64,000 nucleotides of DNA from Phallus indusiatus (taxonomy: Eukaryota > Basidiomycota > Agaricomycetes > Phallales > Phallaceae): contig JAQFWX010000067.1 of NCBI GenBank assembly GCA_027605045.1, positions 62,001 through 126,000 of the forward strand. Direction: 5' to 3'. Below the pieces are notes generated by a model that was not told the origin of the DNA, ran no database searches, and saw only the letters and a program-made list of their open reading frames with translations. The position numbers and the translations under genes were made by a program. Numbering within the stretch: the first letter of the stretch is position 1; every line of letters begins with the position of its first letter. Below are positions 44,317-56,036 of this stretch, in pieces.

Positions 44317-47202
44317 GGCAGTTTTAGGGTGAACAGCAATTATAATCAGGTAACACAATCGCAAAAGAAACGATCGTTTAGAAAACAAAAATTACGATGA
44401 CGAAAAACCCTAATTCGGAACTTTAAATTAGAGCTCTTTTCCTTTTTTGGAAATTTAGACGGCTCGCGTCGTTGCCGAGAAAGAAATGGTGACAAGGGGC
44501 GCGATGGGCGTCGGATGAGCCCCCTTCAGCCTTCCAAGCTGAGAATTCGCGAGGTTCCGAGAGAAGTCGAAATATTCGCCAAACATTCTCCTTTTCGTCG
44601 ACCCGATAAAAACACAGGACACTGCTTTTTCCCGGTTCGTCGTGATTCGCACATTTTCAGCAGCCATCAGTGGTGATTCATGAAATCACCTTGGCAACTT
44701 CTCGCTCTTCTTTTGTCCGGACCAGACTCACGCCGGCTTGCTAGTCAGCATCTATCGAAAACCGTTGGTGGATAAAGTTATATCAGGGAAATAGAGGGCA
44801 CGCTGAAGTACAACCCTTTCTCCCATAATCTACCCTAAAAATTTATCGGGTAACTGGCACACCAATATGAACACGTCAATGATTGCATTTTGTTTAGTCG
44901 TAGTCAATTACGGACCCGACTCTCCAGGAATATGTACTGAATTAGCACTTTGGCCACATCAGTTTGGGCTGTGTATGTAACTCAGGCTCTGACTCTTTCC
45001 GTCACCGGCGCGTCACCCGTGTGGGGTATAGATCATGTGAACCGCGTTGCCAGTCACAATCCGTTCCAACAATTCCACTTTCCACTAATTGCTTCAGGAC
45101 AGCATTTACTCATGCGACCCAACTGACACCCTCAATCAACAATGTTTTCCTCGAGCCCCCAGAATCCGCATACTACTGCGGCGGCGCCCACCGCCCAGGA
45201 TTTTACATCCGTCTCCTATTACTAGTCAGCCTGCCAAGGCAGAAAAATCGGTCCCGGCATTATATATACTGGAAACGAAATAAACATATCATCATCAACG
45301 CACGGCTTGTAGTTGAGACTCACTAGATCTTCCCGACGCAACCGACAGCACAGGTACCGCACATACGTGCATTGCTTAGTACTGCACAGCTTGCGACAGT
45401 CAATGAAACAGGGTTGCTTTCAAACAAAGTCGGGATCGCATTGGTATCTGTCGCAGCAAAAATAAAGCGTCTTCTATAAACGAATATAGATATCAGTATC
45501 CATGATCTGGTACCCCCGCACCAAGATCTCAAGTACTGGTTTTCCAAAACATGTCAAGTGGTTCGCGGGGAAAACACTACTTTTGGATTGTTTCATCAAC
45601 GACGCTCAATGACACCGGTTTTGTTTGCTAGACCACTTATATTCTTGGGAGATACTGCGCCATAGTCAACCTTCTTTGATATCCCTTTCCAAGGCACTAA
45701 ATATACCTATCCTCACTGTGAATTTTTTGGAAGTCTCTGGAGTCCCATGGTGCGAATTATCACGACAGGAGCTGTAAGCCCCTAATTCACACTCTCAATG
45801 TCACCGCCTAATATCTGAAATTAACATGTAGTTCCAAAGTATTCATCTTAGAACACAATTGCCATTTGCCATTGTTTCTCTTCCCACCGCTCCAATTACC
45901 CTTCTTTCATAAATTAGGTAGTATGTGTCCGAGACGTCGTCGGAATTCTATACCAATTGACTCATCTACATGTACGCAGCCATTGCTATCAACCCTTTCC
46001 CCCCGTTTCGAAAGAAAAACACTGCCCCAAAACTCTGAGTGAGCTCCTATGGCAACGCATATTTTGTCAACATTGACATTATGTGAGGAAAGGAGCTCCG
46101 TTTAGGGAAGGCGTGGTGCCACAGTTTTCGTAGGAGCATAAATCCACTGACATGTTTACGCCCTTACCTAGCCACGTTCTTTTTTCAACTACCAGCTATT
46201 CGCTGTGAATCGAACCAAGTTGCCTCACAAGTTGGACAACCCGAAAAACAAGTCATTCAAACTGACTAGGAAAAGATATTTGTCAGATTTTCTGGCTCAA
46301 TGAGCCAATAGTCACATACTAGGTAAACAAACGTGCCAAACGCCGCCGTCAGGTATTCAGCCTCCGTCTAACCTTACAGGGAAATTAGTATAATTATGGA
46401 TCCGAGATTCAAAACTGGGAATTGAGATTCTATCGAAATGTCTTGTCATTAATTTCTGGTCAATTTCCAATTCTATCTAACCATATTAGGGATCCAAGGC
46501 ATATATTGTTGAAAAAAAGCCACCCGGTCACTTCTTTCTAGGTCGAACTTTACAAACGGTAAATTTCCCTGTCAGTGTGGCAGGACTGGAGGACCTTGAT
46601 TTTCATCAAATTCTTTCATCTGAGAAGGAACTGTTGAGCAAGGATTATGCGATGGGTTTAAAACCATGTCAGGCTGAAGTTTAAGTAGAGAGTTTGCTAC
46701 TCTGTCATTGGATTCTTGCTCGCGCTTCGTTGGACTACTAAAGTTGTCGCCAAACCTCCACGCTATCGACCTTTAGTCCAGTGAGCCGCAATTCCCCCTC
46801 CTTAATCTTCTCCTTTATATTCATATCATTTACTATACCCTTCACCTAACAATTCAGGGTTTACTAATAGAGGACAAAACATGTCTCCAACGAGTGCGTC
46901 ACTTTTCAGCCTTATGTAGGAGCTAAATTCAACTCGTTTCCGTCGGATATCAGTATAGAAAAGGGGCAATATTGATGTAACAAGCCGCGGGCGTAACAGC
47001 TGTAATAACCCAAATAATAAACGCCAGCAAATCATTGCGTCGGCTTCGCATTTACTTTTGCCAGTAGCAGATAAATATATATATTGAGAATCAAAATACG
47101 TAGCACTGCAAGAAAAGAAACCAGAGAAAAAAAAACCAGCCTCAAACCCTTATAATAATGAAGATGATACGGCCGGGTATAGCCTGTCCGCCGAGGCCGT
47201 AT
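44317..47202. other. Intergenic, no gene firmly supported
   Basis: A 70-codon reverse frame at 44455-44667 has an ATG but no motif. A forward open stretch at 46491-46680 starts after a CTAAC and ATTAG acceptor-like pair and encodes GRTLQTVNFPVSVAGLED among others, but no partner exons were found. Confidence 0.35.
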
Positions 47203-48206
47203 TTATTTGCGTTGTTTTCCTTGCGGGGCGTCAGTTTTAGTAGTTTCCTTACTCTCACTCTTCCTCCTCCGTTTGGTGGGCCGTGGTTGATCGTCGACAT
47301 CCGCCACTACCACCTGCTTCGTGACCTTTCTTCTTGGTCTAGTCATAGCTGTTCTAGCAGGAGGCACCTGGTATTTCGTTGGGACTGTCGATTGTTTTGA
47401 TCAGGATCAGGCGTGTTGATAGCTTTCGATGTAACTTACCTGGATCCTCGAGATCCTTTTGATCTTCAGTCCCTGTCCAAACAAATTTGATTCAATTCAA
47501 CTCGATATTTAAACCTCATCAATTTACACTCACGATCTATTCTTGAAGGACCTGTATTCGAGGTGCTTGTAGTGCTTTTCGCGAGATTTTTTTCACCTTT
47601 CCTCGCAGATTTCTTCTCGTTTTTCTCTGCCGTAATCTTCTTTGCCTTTGTAATTTTCTTTCCTTTCTTTGTTGCCTTTTTCTCTTCATTCATTGTTACG
47701 TTCCCCTCTTCCTTTCTTTCCCCATTCTTCTCGCCCTTCTTTGTTGCATTCTTCTCCCTTTTCTCTGTCGCATTTATCCCATCTTCTTTTGTAACGTACT
47801 GTTCATATTTTTCTTCATCTTTCTCTTCAGCGTCTCTGATACGCTTATTAAAAGCAATTTTACGGCGACACTTGTCGAAATCCGGCCTTGGGGGTATGTC
47901 GAGAAAGGAACCTGACCCAATTACATAATAAGCAACAACCAAGATGAATGTAAGAGAACGTATTTATGTACCAGGTATATCGTCGCTGTTGTAAGTCTGA
48001 TGAGCCAAATCAAACTTCCTTTTCTTGGACCTATGCTCTGGGCGAAATCTAGGTAACCGCAGTCCAAATGTCGGAGAATCGGGATCGGCTAATAAAAAAG
48101 AATAGCTTAGTCTCTAGCTTGTTCGCATTTCTGACTATTCCCACTAACCCAACATCACAAACTCTTCAGAAACCGGAAGAATAACTTTGGAAGCAGGAGG
48201 AGGCAT
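47203..48206 (-). CDS. Lysine-rich, probably nuclear protein, 255 aa, degenerate KKGEKN-type repeats
   Basis: Five exons, 48206-48149, 48088-47972, 47911-47534, 47472-47440 and 47384-47203, join in phase across introns of 55-61 nt. The product starts MPPPASKVILPVSEEFVM. Exon 3 encodes a long stretch very rich in Lys and Glu, with imperfect units such as EKREKNATKKGEKNG, EEKKATKKGKKI and EKKSARKGEKN. Exon 5 encodes RPRRKVTKQVV and a C-terminal basic cluster PTKRRRKSE, both plausible nuclear localisation signals. It is probably disordered and may bind nucle​ic acid, but I recognise no domain and that role is inference. The repeat units suggest growth by local duplication. Confidence 0.75.
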
Positions 48207-51200
48207 GGCTATTGATAATCGGCAAATAAGAAAATTCGTAAGGACAAATGAGGATAAGACGTGCATCGCGAGCATTCCTGGTGGTTTTGGCCCTCAGTGG
48301 CATCGCTTGCAGTGTTTAAGATAGTTTTGTGAGCGTTAGAAGTAGATGGGTATGGCATTTGTAGACGTGGTGGATAAAGAGGATGTCCAAAGTGAATAAC
48401 GCGCGGTGTCAGAGAAAGAGATTGTGGGGATAGTGTGTGATAAGGACGGTACTCTTATAGCTTCGGAGGACTCGGACATAGGTCTTTTGGACGCTGGAAG
48501 TCATTAGCAAAATGGACCTCGACTGAGTCAGACTCGGATAGAAAGAACTTGCTCAGTTGTCCGTCGTCGCCCGTCCCTCGAATCTTATTTGTTTCATTTC
48601 TTTCAAGTTCAATATCCGACACATAAGTTGCGACCATTTCAAATTGTTAACAGTGTAAACCATGCGTATGATTGACGATGTCTGATATCCAAGGCCCGTC
48701 TCTTCCATGGACTGACGGTAAAACGGACGGATACATGATTGTCCAGTGTTCGCCGTTGATCTGGGACCGAAATATAGAGATCTGGGAAATGTCTTGTTTC
48801 ACTTATGTATTTTGGAACCGATGCTTGGCTGACAAATAAGAACTGTTAGTATTTATATAATAAACTACACTCTAATTGCCATACTCATTATGCGACTCTG
48901 TTGGCGACAAAGGTCGAGACTTGGTTCTGTAAGACAATTCACACACGAGTCGTGAGGTCGTCATTCGACTTTTCCTGCTTTCATATGACGCAAAATGTAA
49001 AAATTAGGAAAAGCCGTTAATGCAGTGAAGGACCATGCAGCAGAAAGGCTGAAAGATGTTTAAGAAACGCAGTGCCAATACAGCAGTGAGGTTAATAATT
49101 CTGCAATGTGCTGAAGCTTGTATTGGCTCATGGATGGTGAACAAGTACTGATAACAAGAAGGATGAGCATTAACAACAACGTGGATATTAATTAATCAGC
49201 ACTAACCGTCGAACCAATGTATCGCCCATAATTCCAAGCATGTAATTCGTCCAATAAATTCACGCATGTAGCCTTAAAATCACGCTCATTTGAGCAGAAA
49301 GAAACTGTCCAATCTCGCTATATGAGACAGCCAAAGACTTCCAGAAATCGAATTTTAAAAAAGCCACCCCCATAATTTGTCTATAGAAGATGAGAAGTGG
49401 GAAGCCAATTTTGGAGGAAAAGAAACCGACTAAGCCTTCTAAGGCTGTGGCAACAAAGGCTGTGGCAACAATCTTACAAATTAAATTTGCAAATTCGGTG
49501 TTTCGCTGGGAAAAACAGTTGTGATTTGGCCGGAAAAATACGCGAAACAAATCAAATAAATCGATTTCTGGTTCAGAATCTAAGTATAGCACGGGAGACA
49601 CACGTTAAAGATAAAAAGACCTAACAGTAATCTCGTAGGAAATTTATGTACATAGTTTGAACTTTGTACTAACGTGCTCGTATTCACTTCTGAGTCCACG
49701 TTTGTTCACTATAACCTTGGTTCCTCTGTTGTAAGCATGCAATACATAAGGAATAGAAACATATCCTCATGAACCTACAGACGAGGATTCAAACGTTTGA
49801 AGGCCAACGCACGCGGTTTTTTGCACGAGGCTGCGCTGGGCGCCACGCCCAATTATGTCATCCTCCGCATAGACGCTTCATTCAAACTCAGAATTCAGAG
49901 ACTTGTCCTAAAACCGTCATGGATTCATCCTCCAAACAAGGGCGTTTCCGAAATCATCTTCGTGATCTTGTCCTTACCTCCGGTCGGCATTTCTATTGAT
50001 TTCGAGTTAGCCAAAATCCAAACTTTCGGTTGAATATAATCCGAATATAGTCGAGACGATCGTTGATGAACTTTTACACTGGGCTTACTGGCTACATATT
50101 TACAGTGTCGATGAATCACCAAGTGGCTTTTTTGATCTTAGTTAAACGATATAACTCATATGAACCGATATAAACGGATCTTCGTTTTGCGATGCAATGC
50201 TTTTCTTTGCCACTTCTGCCACTTTGAATTGGGTTGGCTGACCATCTAAATCTCAGTGAGAGCTTCAAGATCAGAAAGTGACGGCTGTAGCTCTCGGATC
50301 GTATTCCACGAACAAGACACACACGAAGTTAAGTGATTTTTCTCGTAAAGTTATAGTTACTACCTCATGTCTGTTCTATGGTAAATAACTTGACTTATCT
50401 TGTTAACTCTCAGTCGGTTGCTGCACATAACCTTTGAGCAACACGGGGTATGCCATTTCTGTAAGTCCAATTCAGACGTCAGATGCTTATCTCCCCGCAA
50501 GAGCGCGCGACTATACCTGAATAGGACGCTTGTTGGTCATCCCACTTCACACAGACTACTGCAGTTCAATTGACCATGTACTCGTGGTTGCCTAGTACTT
50601 CAAACCCAAGGACGATTTATTTTAAACGACTAAACACGTGTGATTGCATTAGACTATATTATTGGTTAAATCCCCGCATGGGCGCACGACTATACCCAAA
50701 ACGACATCAACCATGGTTCTGCCTGGGCGTTCCGTAGTTCGGTTCAGCGGAAACATACCCGAATACCCCTTGGAGCGCTGTTGAGAAAACAGACGGGAAA
50801 AGTTGCTATCACACGAGGCAGCAAAGAGAACAAGAAAAAAAACAAGTTAATAAGATGTCTTTGTTCCTGAGGATAAGACAACGTTACAACACACAGTCTT
50901 CATGCGATGATGCGACCTGGCGACGAGGTAAGTGAAGTTGTCTGATTCCCAATTTATAAATACCCAAATTGAAAAATCAGATCGTGCATGCATAACTCAG
51001 TCCGCTCGAAGATCTTGCCTAATAACGCTTGACAGCTGACCTGAACCACATAAACGGCCAGCCTATAATGTAGGACTGATCCACGTGTTTGTATTTGAAA
51101 GATACGGTCGGGCGTTTCCTTTCTCATGGGAGTCTTAGTGCGCATAAGGGTAAGAGGAGTCATCATCTGTTCCATACAAGGACAAAAAGCTATTATACAA

Positions 51201-54200
51201 ACAGATGGACAAAAGCGGGCGGCGGCTTAAACGGAATAAACGGTACCATGAAGCTCGGCGTAACGATCCACCGCCAGAAAGGGTTGCTGAGAATTAGCCA
51301 TGGCATATGTCATGACTTATTGCACAGCTGTGGCCCCGCATTGACGCCTCTTGTCCCCAAAATTTACTCTTTGTTGACATCTACCCGCTAATCCGAATCT
51401 ATATCTACTATCACTAAATCTCCAAGCTTCACAGTCATCGCATGGGCCATGGCCACCCCCTAACGTGGATTAAACCACAACCACCAGCCCATAAGCAGAG
51501 ATTACAACCAAGACTTATCTATTTTCAGCATCTCCATGGATGGCCGTACGTATTTGTTGTGCGCCTCAAACACGAGCAGTACAGAACATAAGCAAAAACA
51601 ACAAAACAATACAACGAGCCGTTTGATAACTGCAAAGTCCGACGTCAACGTTAATGTAAATCAACCCTGTCTACACGACCCACAAACTTAAAAACGTTTT
51701 GTCATTTCATAATCACAACCCAACGTCCACTTTTCCCGGCGAAAGAAAAGGGACGAAAGTACAGAACAAAATAAAGACTCAGCCTGTAATCCGCTTAAAG
51801 ATCTTGCGACGGAGATGAACAAACAGGGTATATTAAACGAGCCCAATTTCAGATGCTGTGCCTGTGTAATTTATTGACACTAGTCGACGTGCATTCATGG
51901 GATTGGTAAGAAGCTCAAGTTAATAAATGTGTCATGCATGAGTTTCTGAATGCATATTCTTCACCCTGCAGCTGTAGCGTCGTATTGGGACTGCTTAATT
52001 AGTAGGAACATCTAACCCTTCGTTGATCGAATTCCGTGATGCCAATAATTCCAGTATCCAATTGAGCGGAGGTACTCTACGTACGAACATTACCCGAGCT
52101 CCATCGCGCTATATATGTACTAGCACCATTTTGACCCAGAAAAACAAAACGACAGTGTTTCTGTCCTCGCAGATTCGGAACGCCGGAAAAACACCATGCT
52201 AATAATCAGGTGACAAGTCTCATGCACGAAAATTAAAAAAACACTTAAGTCCTGTCAGAACTACACAGCAGTGGCATTCGGCGTCTAGATGAAAGAGACG
52301 GAGATAACAATAAATAAATGCGTGGCACCGTAGGAGACGAAGATTGGACAGCGCTTTGACGGTTTTTTCCGCAGATAATCAGATGCTGAGTTCCTTCGGG
52401 ATATGAGGTAACAACTCGACTCGAGAAAATGTACGCCCGGGAAGTTTACGTTTTTCTTTTCATTAGATTGAGCTACTAGTGTGATATTTTAGTGTTTGTC
52501 TGACAACGATCCATCTAGCGCAATTCCTGTATGCTGTACTACCCGAACAATGGATTCTGAAAATGTTGGAGAATTATCTCGGCTCAAAACTGACAAAAAT
52601 TTTATTGGCAGGTAACCGACTTACTCTTTTCGGCGTCTTTCTAGTTATTGGCCGAAGTGGACATTACGACTATTTCCAATTCCTTATTTTGATGACAGTC
52701 TCGCTCAACGTAACAAGAATTAAATATGAAATATGACGAAGGTTTGAACCTTTTATTAGCCGAAGGACCAATAAACAGAGAGTCCCTAAAGGTATGGCAC
52801 TAATAATTTTTTAAGTCTAGGATTGATGAAATTGAACCTAAAATTGTTTCCTGATAAGATGGGCGATGACTGTATTGAGGTGTTGAGCTGATCGGTATGT
52901 GCGTACATATGATAATGGAAGTGGCATATCGAAGTATACGTACATACATACGTATTGGCTTACTTCAAGCACCAAGGATCTTTGGCAAAGCCTTTCTGAT
53001 CGGAATTATTGAAAACTGACAGAATTCGAAGCCTGAAGAAGAGTTAAGAAGCAAAAAGGAAGAACAGATGGTATGAATGATTTCAATTTTAAAAGGATAG
53101 AAGGAAAGATTACCATGTAGCGGATTACCACGATAAAACGGTTGAACACCAATGGTTGATTACCATCCAAGTTGGACACGAATTACTGCGGAATGGACGG
53201 AACGTATGATTGGAGTGAATTTTGATAGTTAAAGATGACAGTGCTTCTTCAAGGGCGGTCGACTGTGAATGCGAAATTGGAGCGGGTACAGGGAGGTGGA
53301 GTAAGAGGGTGAAAACCATCTTAGATGGCCATTACAAACGCTGTATTATAAGGACCTTTTTTATATCTCGGTGGCGAACATAGCAAATACTCGGGGTGCG
53401 GTGCCAACGTTCTATATTTCAGAGGGGGAGAAAGTGTCTTGGTCAAATTCATAAGACCACGCGACTCCGAACTTCCCGACTTCCCGAAGTACCGAATAAG
53501 ATTTCCAAAATCAACATGATCAGTGATGGTTTCATTGGTCAATGAAGAAAAAGGGTAAATTCAAATATAAACGGAAATATGGAAGAGAGGGGCGGGCTAA
53601 CTGGCCAAGAAGTGGATCGTGAAGCCAAGCTTGAAAAGAAGAGTTCCTGTAATCATAATAGCCACGGCGGAAGATTCTTAGGAGATGTAGATACCGCGAA
53701 TGATAGAAAGACCGGCTTGTAAATGTGTTTCGGACATGCAGTCCTCTAACTTTATGACTGTGTGATAATTTTTGAATTGCTCGGACACGAGTACAAAGAC
53801 AAAAGCATCCAGCGTTACCGAGTTATTCACTCCAATTATCTGGAAAACCAGCATGAGAAAATGAACAGCAAATATGGGCCGAAATACTCCACCTGGGGTG
53901 ATGCGACGGGCGGACGGCGGGCGGTGAGGTGACAGTGGTACTTTCGACGGCCGATGCGGAAGTTGAGTTGACCAGTCAAAACAAGTCAAGTCGAGCGATT
54001 GAATAGAGAGAGCCGGCGATCCGGGAGCCAATTAGTCTTGTTTCCAAAGTTCATGGAGGCGGTGTCACAGAACAATTGTGTCGGAGTTAAGCTGTGTCTG
54101 TTGGTCTGCCGGGTGAGATTTGAAACAGTCAGACGAAAAAATTGCACGGTTCCGACAAAGTTGAAAAAATGTATTGGTTGAGCGCAGATTTGTTGAACAA

Positions 54201-55116
54201 CGATATAGGAGAGCATAGCAGTGGCAACGTGCGATACAATCGGCGTTGGTACTAGCTAGTCCTGATATCTTAAACAAATTGTGAGAATGATTCATTATGA
54301 TGAATCAGGGGAGAAGAAGAAGATGGAAGAAAGAAGTCTCTGGACACACCGCCCGTCATAGATATATCCTATACCCGATCTATTTTTGACGTTGGCGATT
54401 TGAAAAAGAAAAGACTACGAACGAGGGTTATCGGATCTATGGTAAAATTGGGACCATAGGTATAGAAAATATCGACATCATTCTTTTTGAGGAAAGTAGC
54501 TTTCAGTGAAAAAGCCACTGCATTTGCGAATGATAGTTTTTTGTCAGCAAATACGGTTGCATCCATTCGGTTGCCGCCAATGGGGATATCCAAGACGAGA
54601 CATGTTTCATATGAGAGTCTAACAAAAAAAAAGACACGGCCTTGTGGTATATCAATCAATACCAATTATGTGCGAGAAAAAGCGTAGTAAAAGAGATATT
54701 TCGGTGACCAAAGGCCTATATCCCAGTTCCCAAATAAAAAGATTTGCAGCGAACAATAGGTGATGTTGACTTTCTTTTTCGATGCAGTGCGTTCAGAATC
54801 GAGAACGAAATGGTCAAAATTAAAGGGTTGGAGCTCTAACGAGAACAAGAAGACAAGAACACACAAGCTGGTTCAGCCTTGCAACTCTTGGGTGTAGTAA
54901 ACAAGTACAAGTATGACGCGCGCGCTCGGGAAAGACTCCGCGATCCCGCAAATCCCAAAGTTGAAAAATAAAATTATTATTATTTATTATTTTTTTCATG
55001 GAATATTTTTGGAACCCCGATGGTTTATCTTGGATCTCTCTGTCTTGAGTGTCCATTTCCAGCTCGCTCCAAAAAGTGTCATAACAAAACAATGCTGTCC
55101 CTTCGACATGGAATGG
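48207..55116. other. Long gene-poor stretch, weak exon-like fragments only
   Basis: Reverse-strand fragments at 48455-48637 (DGQLSKFFLSESDSVEVHF) and 48650-48800 (INGEHWTIMYPSVL) look a little like coding sequence but lie in unlinked frames. Reverse frames at 49260-49601, 53125-53319, 53678-54031 and 54369-54665 have no motif, and some have no ATG. A dispersed pair of 26-bp repeats is at 50492 and 50671. Confidence 0.35.
50492..50696 (+). repeat. Direct repeat pair, 26 bp, 179 bp apart
   Basis: The strings TCCCCGCAAGAGCGCGCGAC and TCCCCGCATGGGCGCACGAC, each followed by TATACC, stand at 50492-50517 and 50671-50696. They may be remnants of an element; no other copy was seen in the window. Confidence 0.4.
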
Positions 55117-55124
55117 TATATAAT
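55117..55124 (+). promoter_or_regulatory. TATA box of the 55227 DUF6699 gene
   Basis: TATATAAT stands about 103 bp before the start codon and is followed by a C and T-rich leader. Confidence 0.55.
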
Positions 55125-55226
55125 CTACAGCCAAAACATGAACACAATCCCCCATCTTCCTCCTCATCGACCTTCGCTTCCTTGCGCACTCCTCCTTCTC
55201 CTCATTCATAACTGCTCTCACTGGCA

Positions 55227-56036
55227 ATGGCGTACACAACAGCATACCCTACTGTCGCCACCTACTTTGACCAATACCATCAAAATGCGACAAAGCCATC
55301 TGCCTCATCATCGAGACCAGCCCTGCGTCGTTCCTCAACGTCTCGCACACCGGCTTCTCGTCCAGCACCCATGCCAACAAATCCAAAGCCAATGTACACA
55401 CTTGACTCTCCCGTTTCACCATTATTCCCTTACTCACCCGGTTCCAGCTCCAGAACTCGCTCGAGAAGTTTCTCAAACCCAGCCCCAGCCGTTGATCCTC
55501 TGCTGGCTTACCATTCTCATCTATCAAATGTTCTCCTCAACTACGACTTCTCACATCCTCCATCACAAGCCACTTTGAGACGTTCAGGTTCCAGCTCAGT
55601 TCCCATGGGACTGTCCTCCACAGACCTAAACAGACCTGCCGTGTACCCACCTCTCGATGTGATGCGCATCACTTGTCCTTATCTTCCTTGGACAGTAACC
55701 GTCTATCCACTCTCGTCTCGCTCGGGTTTCGTAACCATTGGAGACGTCCTCGAAACTGTATTCCGCTCTCTGCGCAAACATGTATCCGACAAAGAGTGGT
55801 ACGCAGAGGATAGCAAAACACGGGAGAACATTCGCCAAGCTTGGCTCCGTCGTGTCAAACGACAACATACCCACAAGGATAAAGAATACGAACGAACCAA
55901 TGGGCTGAGGAGAATCGACTGGCTTGAGAAGGCGACCGTCTTTCAAGGACTGGAGCCCGCCAAAGGAAGCAAACATACGTGGGTTCTACACGTTAAACAA
56001 GGCGACAAGACCGTCAAGTTTTGGAACGGGTCGTAA
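55227..56036 (+). CDS. DUF6699 domain protein, 269 aa
   Basis: This single-exon gene starts at the ATG at 55227 (CAATGGCG context, MAYTTAYPTVATYFDQYH). About 90 residues rich in Ser, Pro and Arg come before the DUF6699 domain: VDPLLAYHS, DFSHPPSQATL, RPAVYPPLDVMRI, LPWTVTVYP, VTIGDVLETVF, then SDKEWYAEDS and GLRRIDWLEKATVFQGLEP close to the end. Conservation with the 44252 gene is strong over the whole domain and fades in the N-terminal region, the pattern of a duplicated gene whose disordered half drifts freely. The function of the family is unknown. Confidence 0.92.
   Translation: MAYTTAYPTVATYFDQYHQNATKPSASSSRPALRRSSTSRTPASRPAPMPTNPKPMYTLDSPVSPLFPYSPGSSSRTRSRSFSNPAPAVDPLLAYHSHLSNVLLNYDFSHPPSQATLRRSGSSSVPMGLSSTDLNRPAVYPPLDVMRITCPYLPWTVTVYPLSSRSGFVTIGDVLETVFRSLRKHVSDKEWYAEDSKTRENIRQAWLRRVKRQHTHKDKEYERTNGLRRIDWLEKATVFQGLEPAKGSKHTWVLHVKQGDKTVKFWNGS

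Noticed and set aside
46491..46680. Open stretch after an acceptor-like ATTAG
   Set aside because: About 60 open codons can arise by chance and no upstream exon was found.
48455..48800. Possible two-exon small gene on the reverse strand
   Set aside because: The exon-like pieces lie in different frames without a usable donor and acceptor pair.
53678..54665. Series of reverse open frames
   Set aside because: Several start only at TTG, none shows a family motif, and splice models were not convincing.
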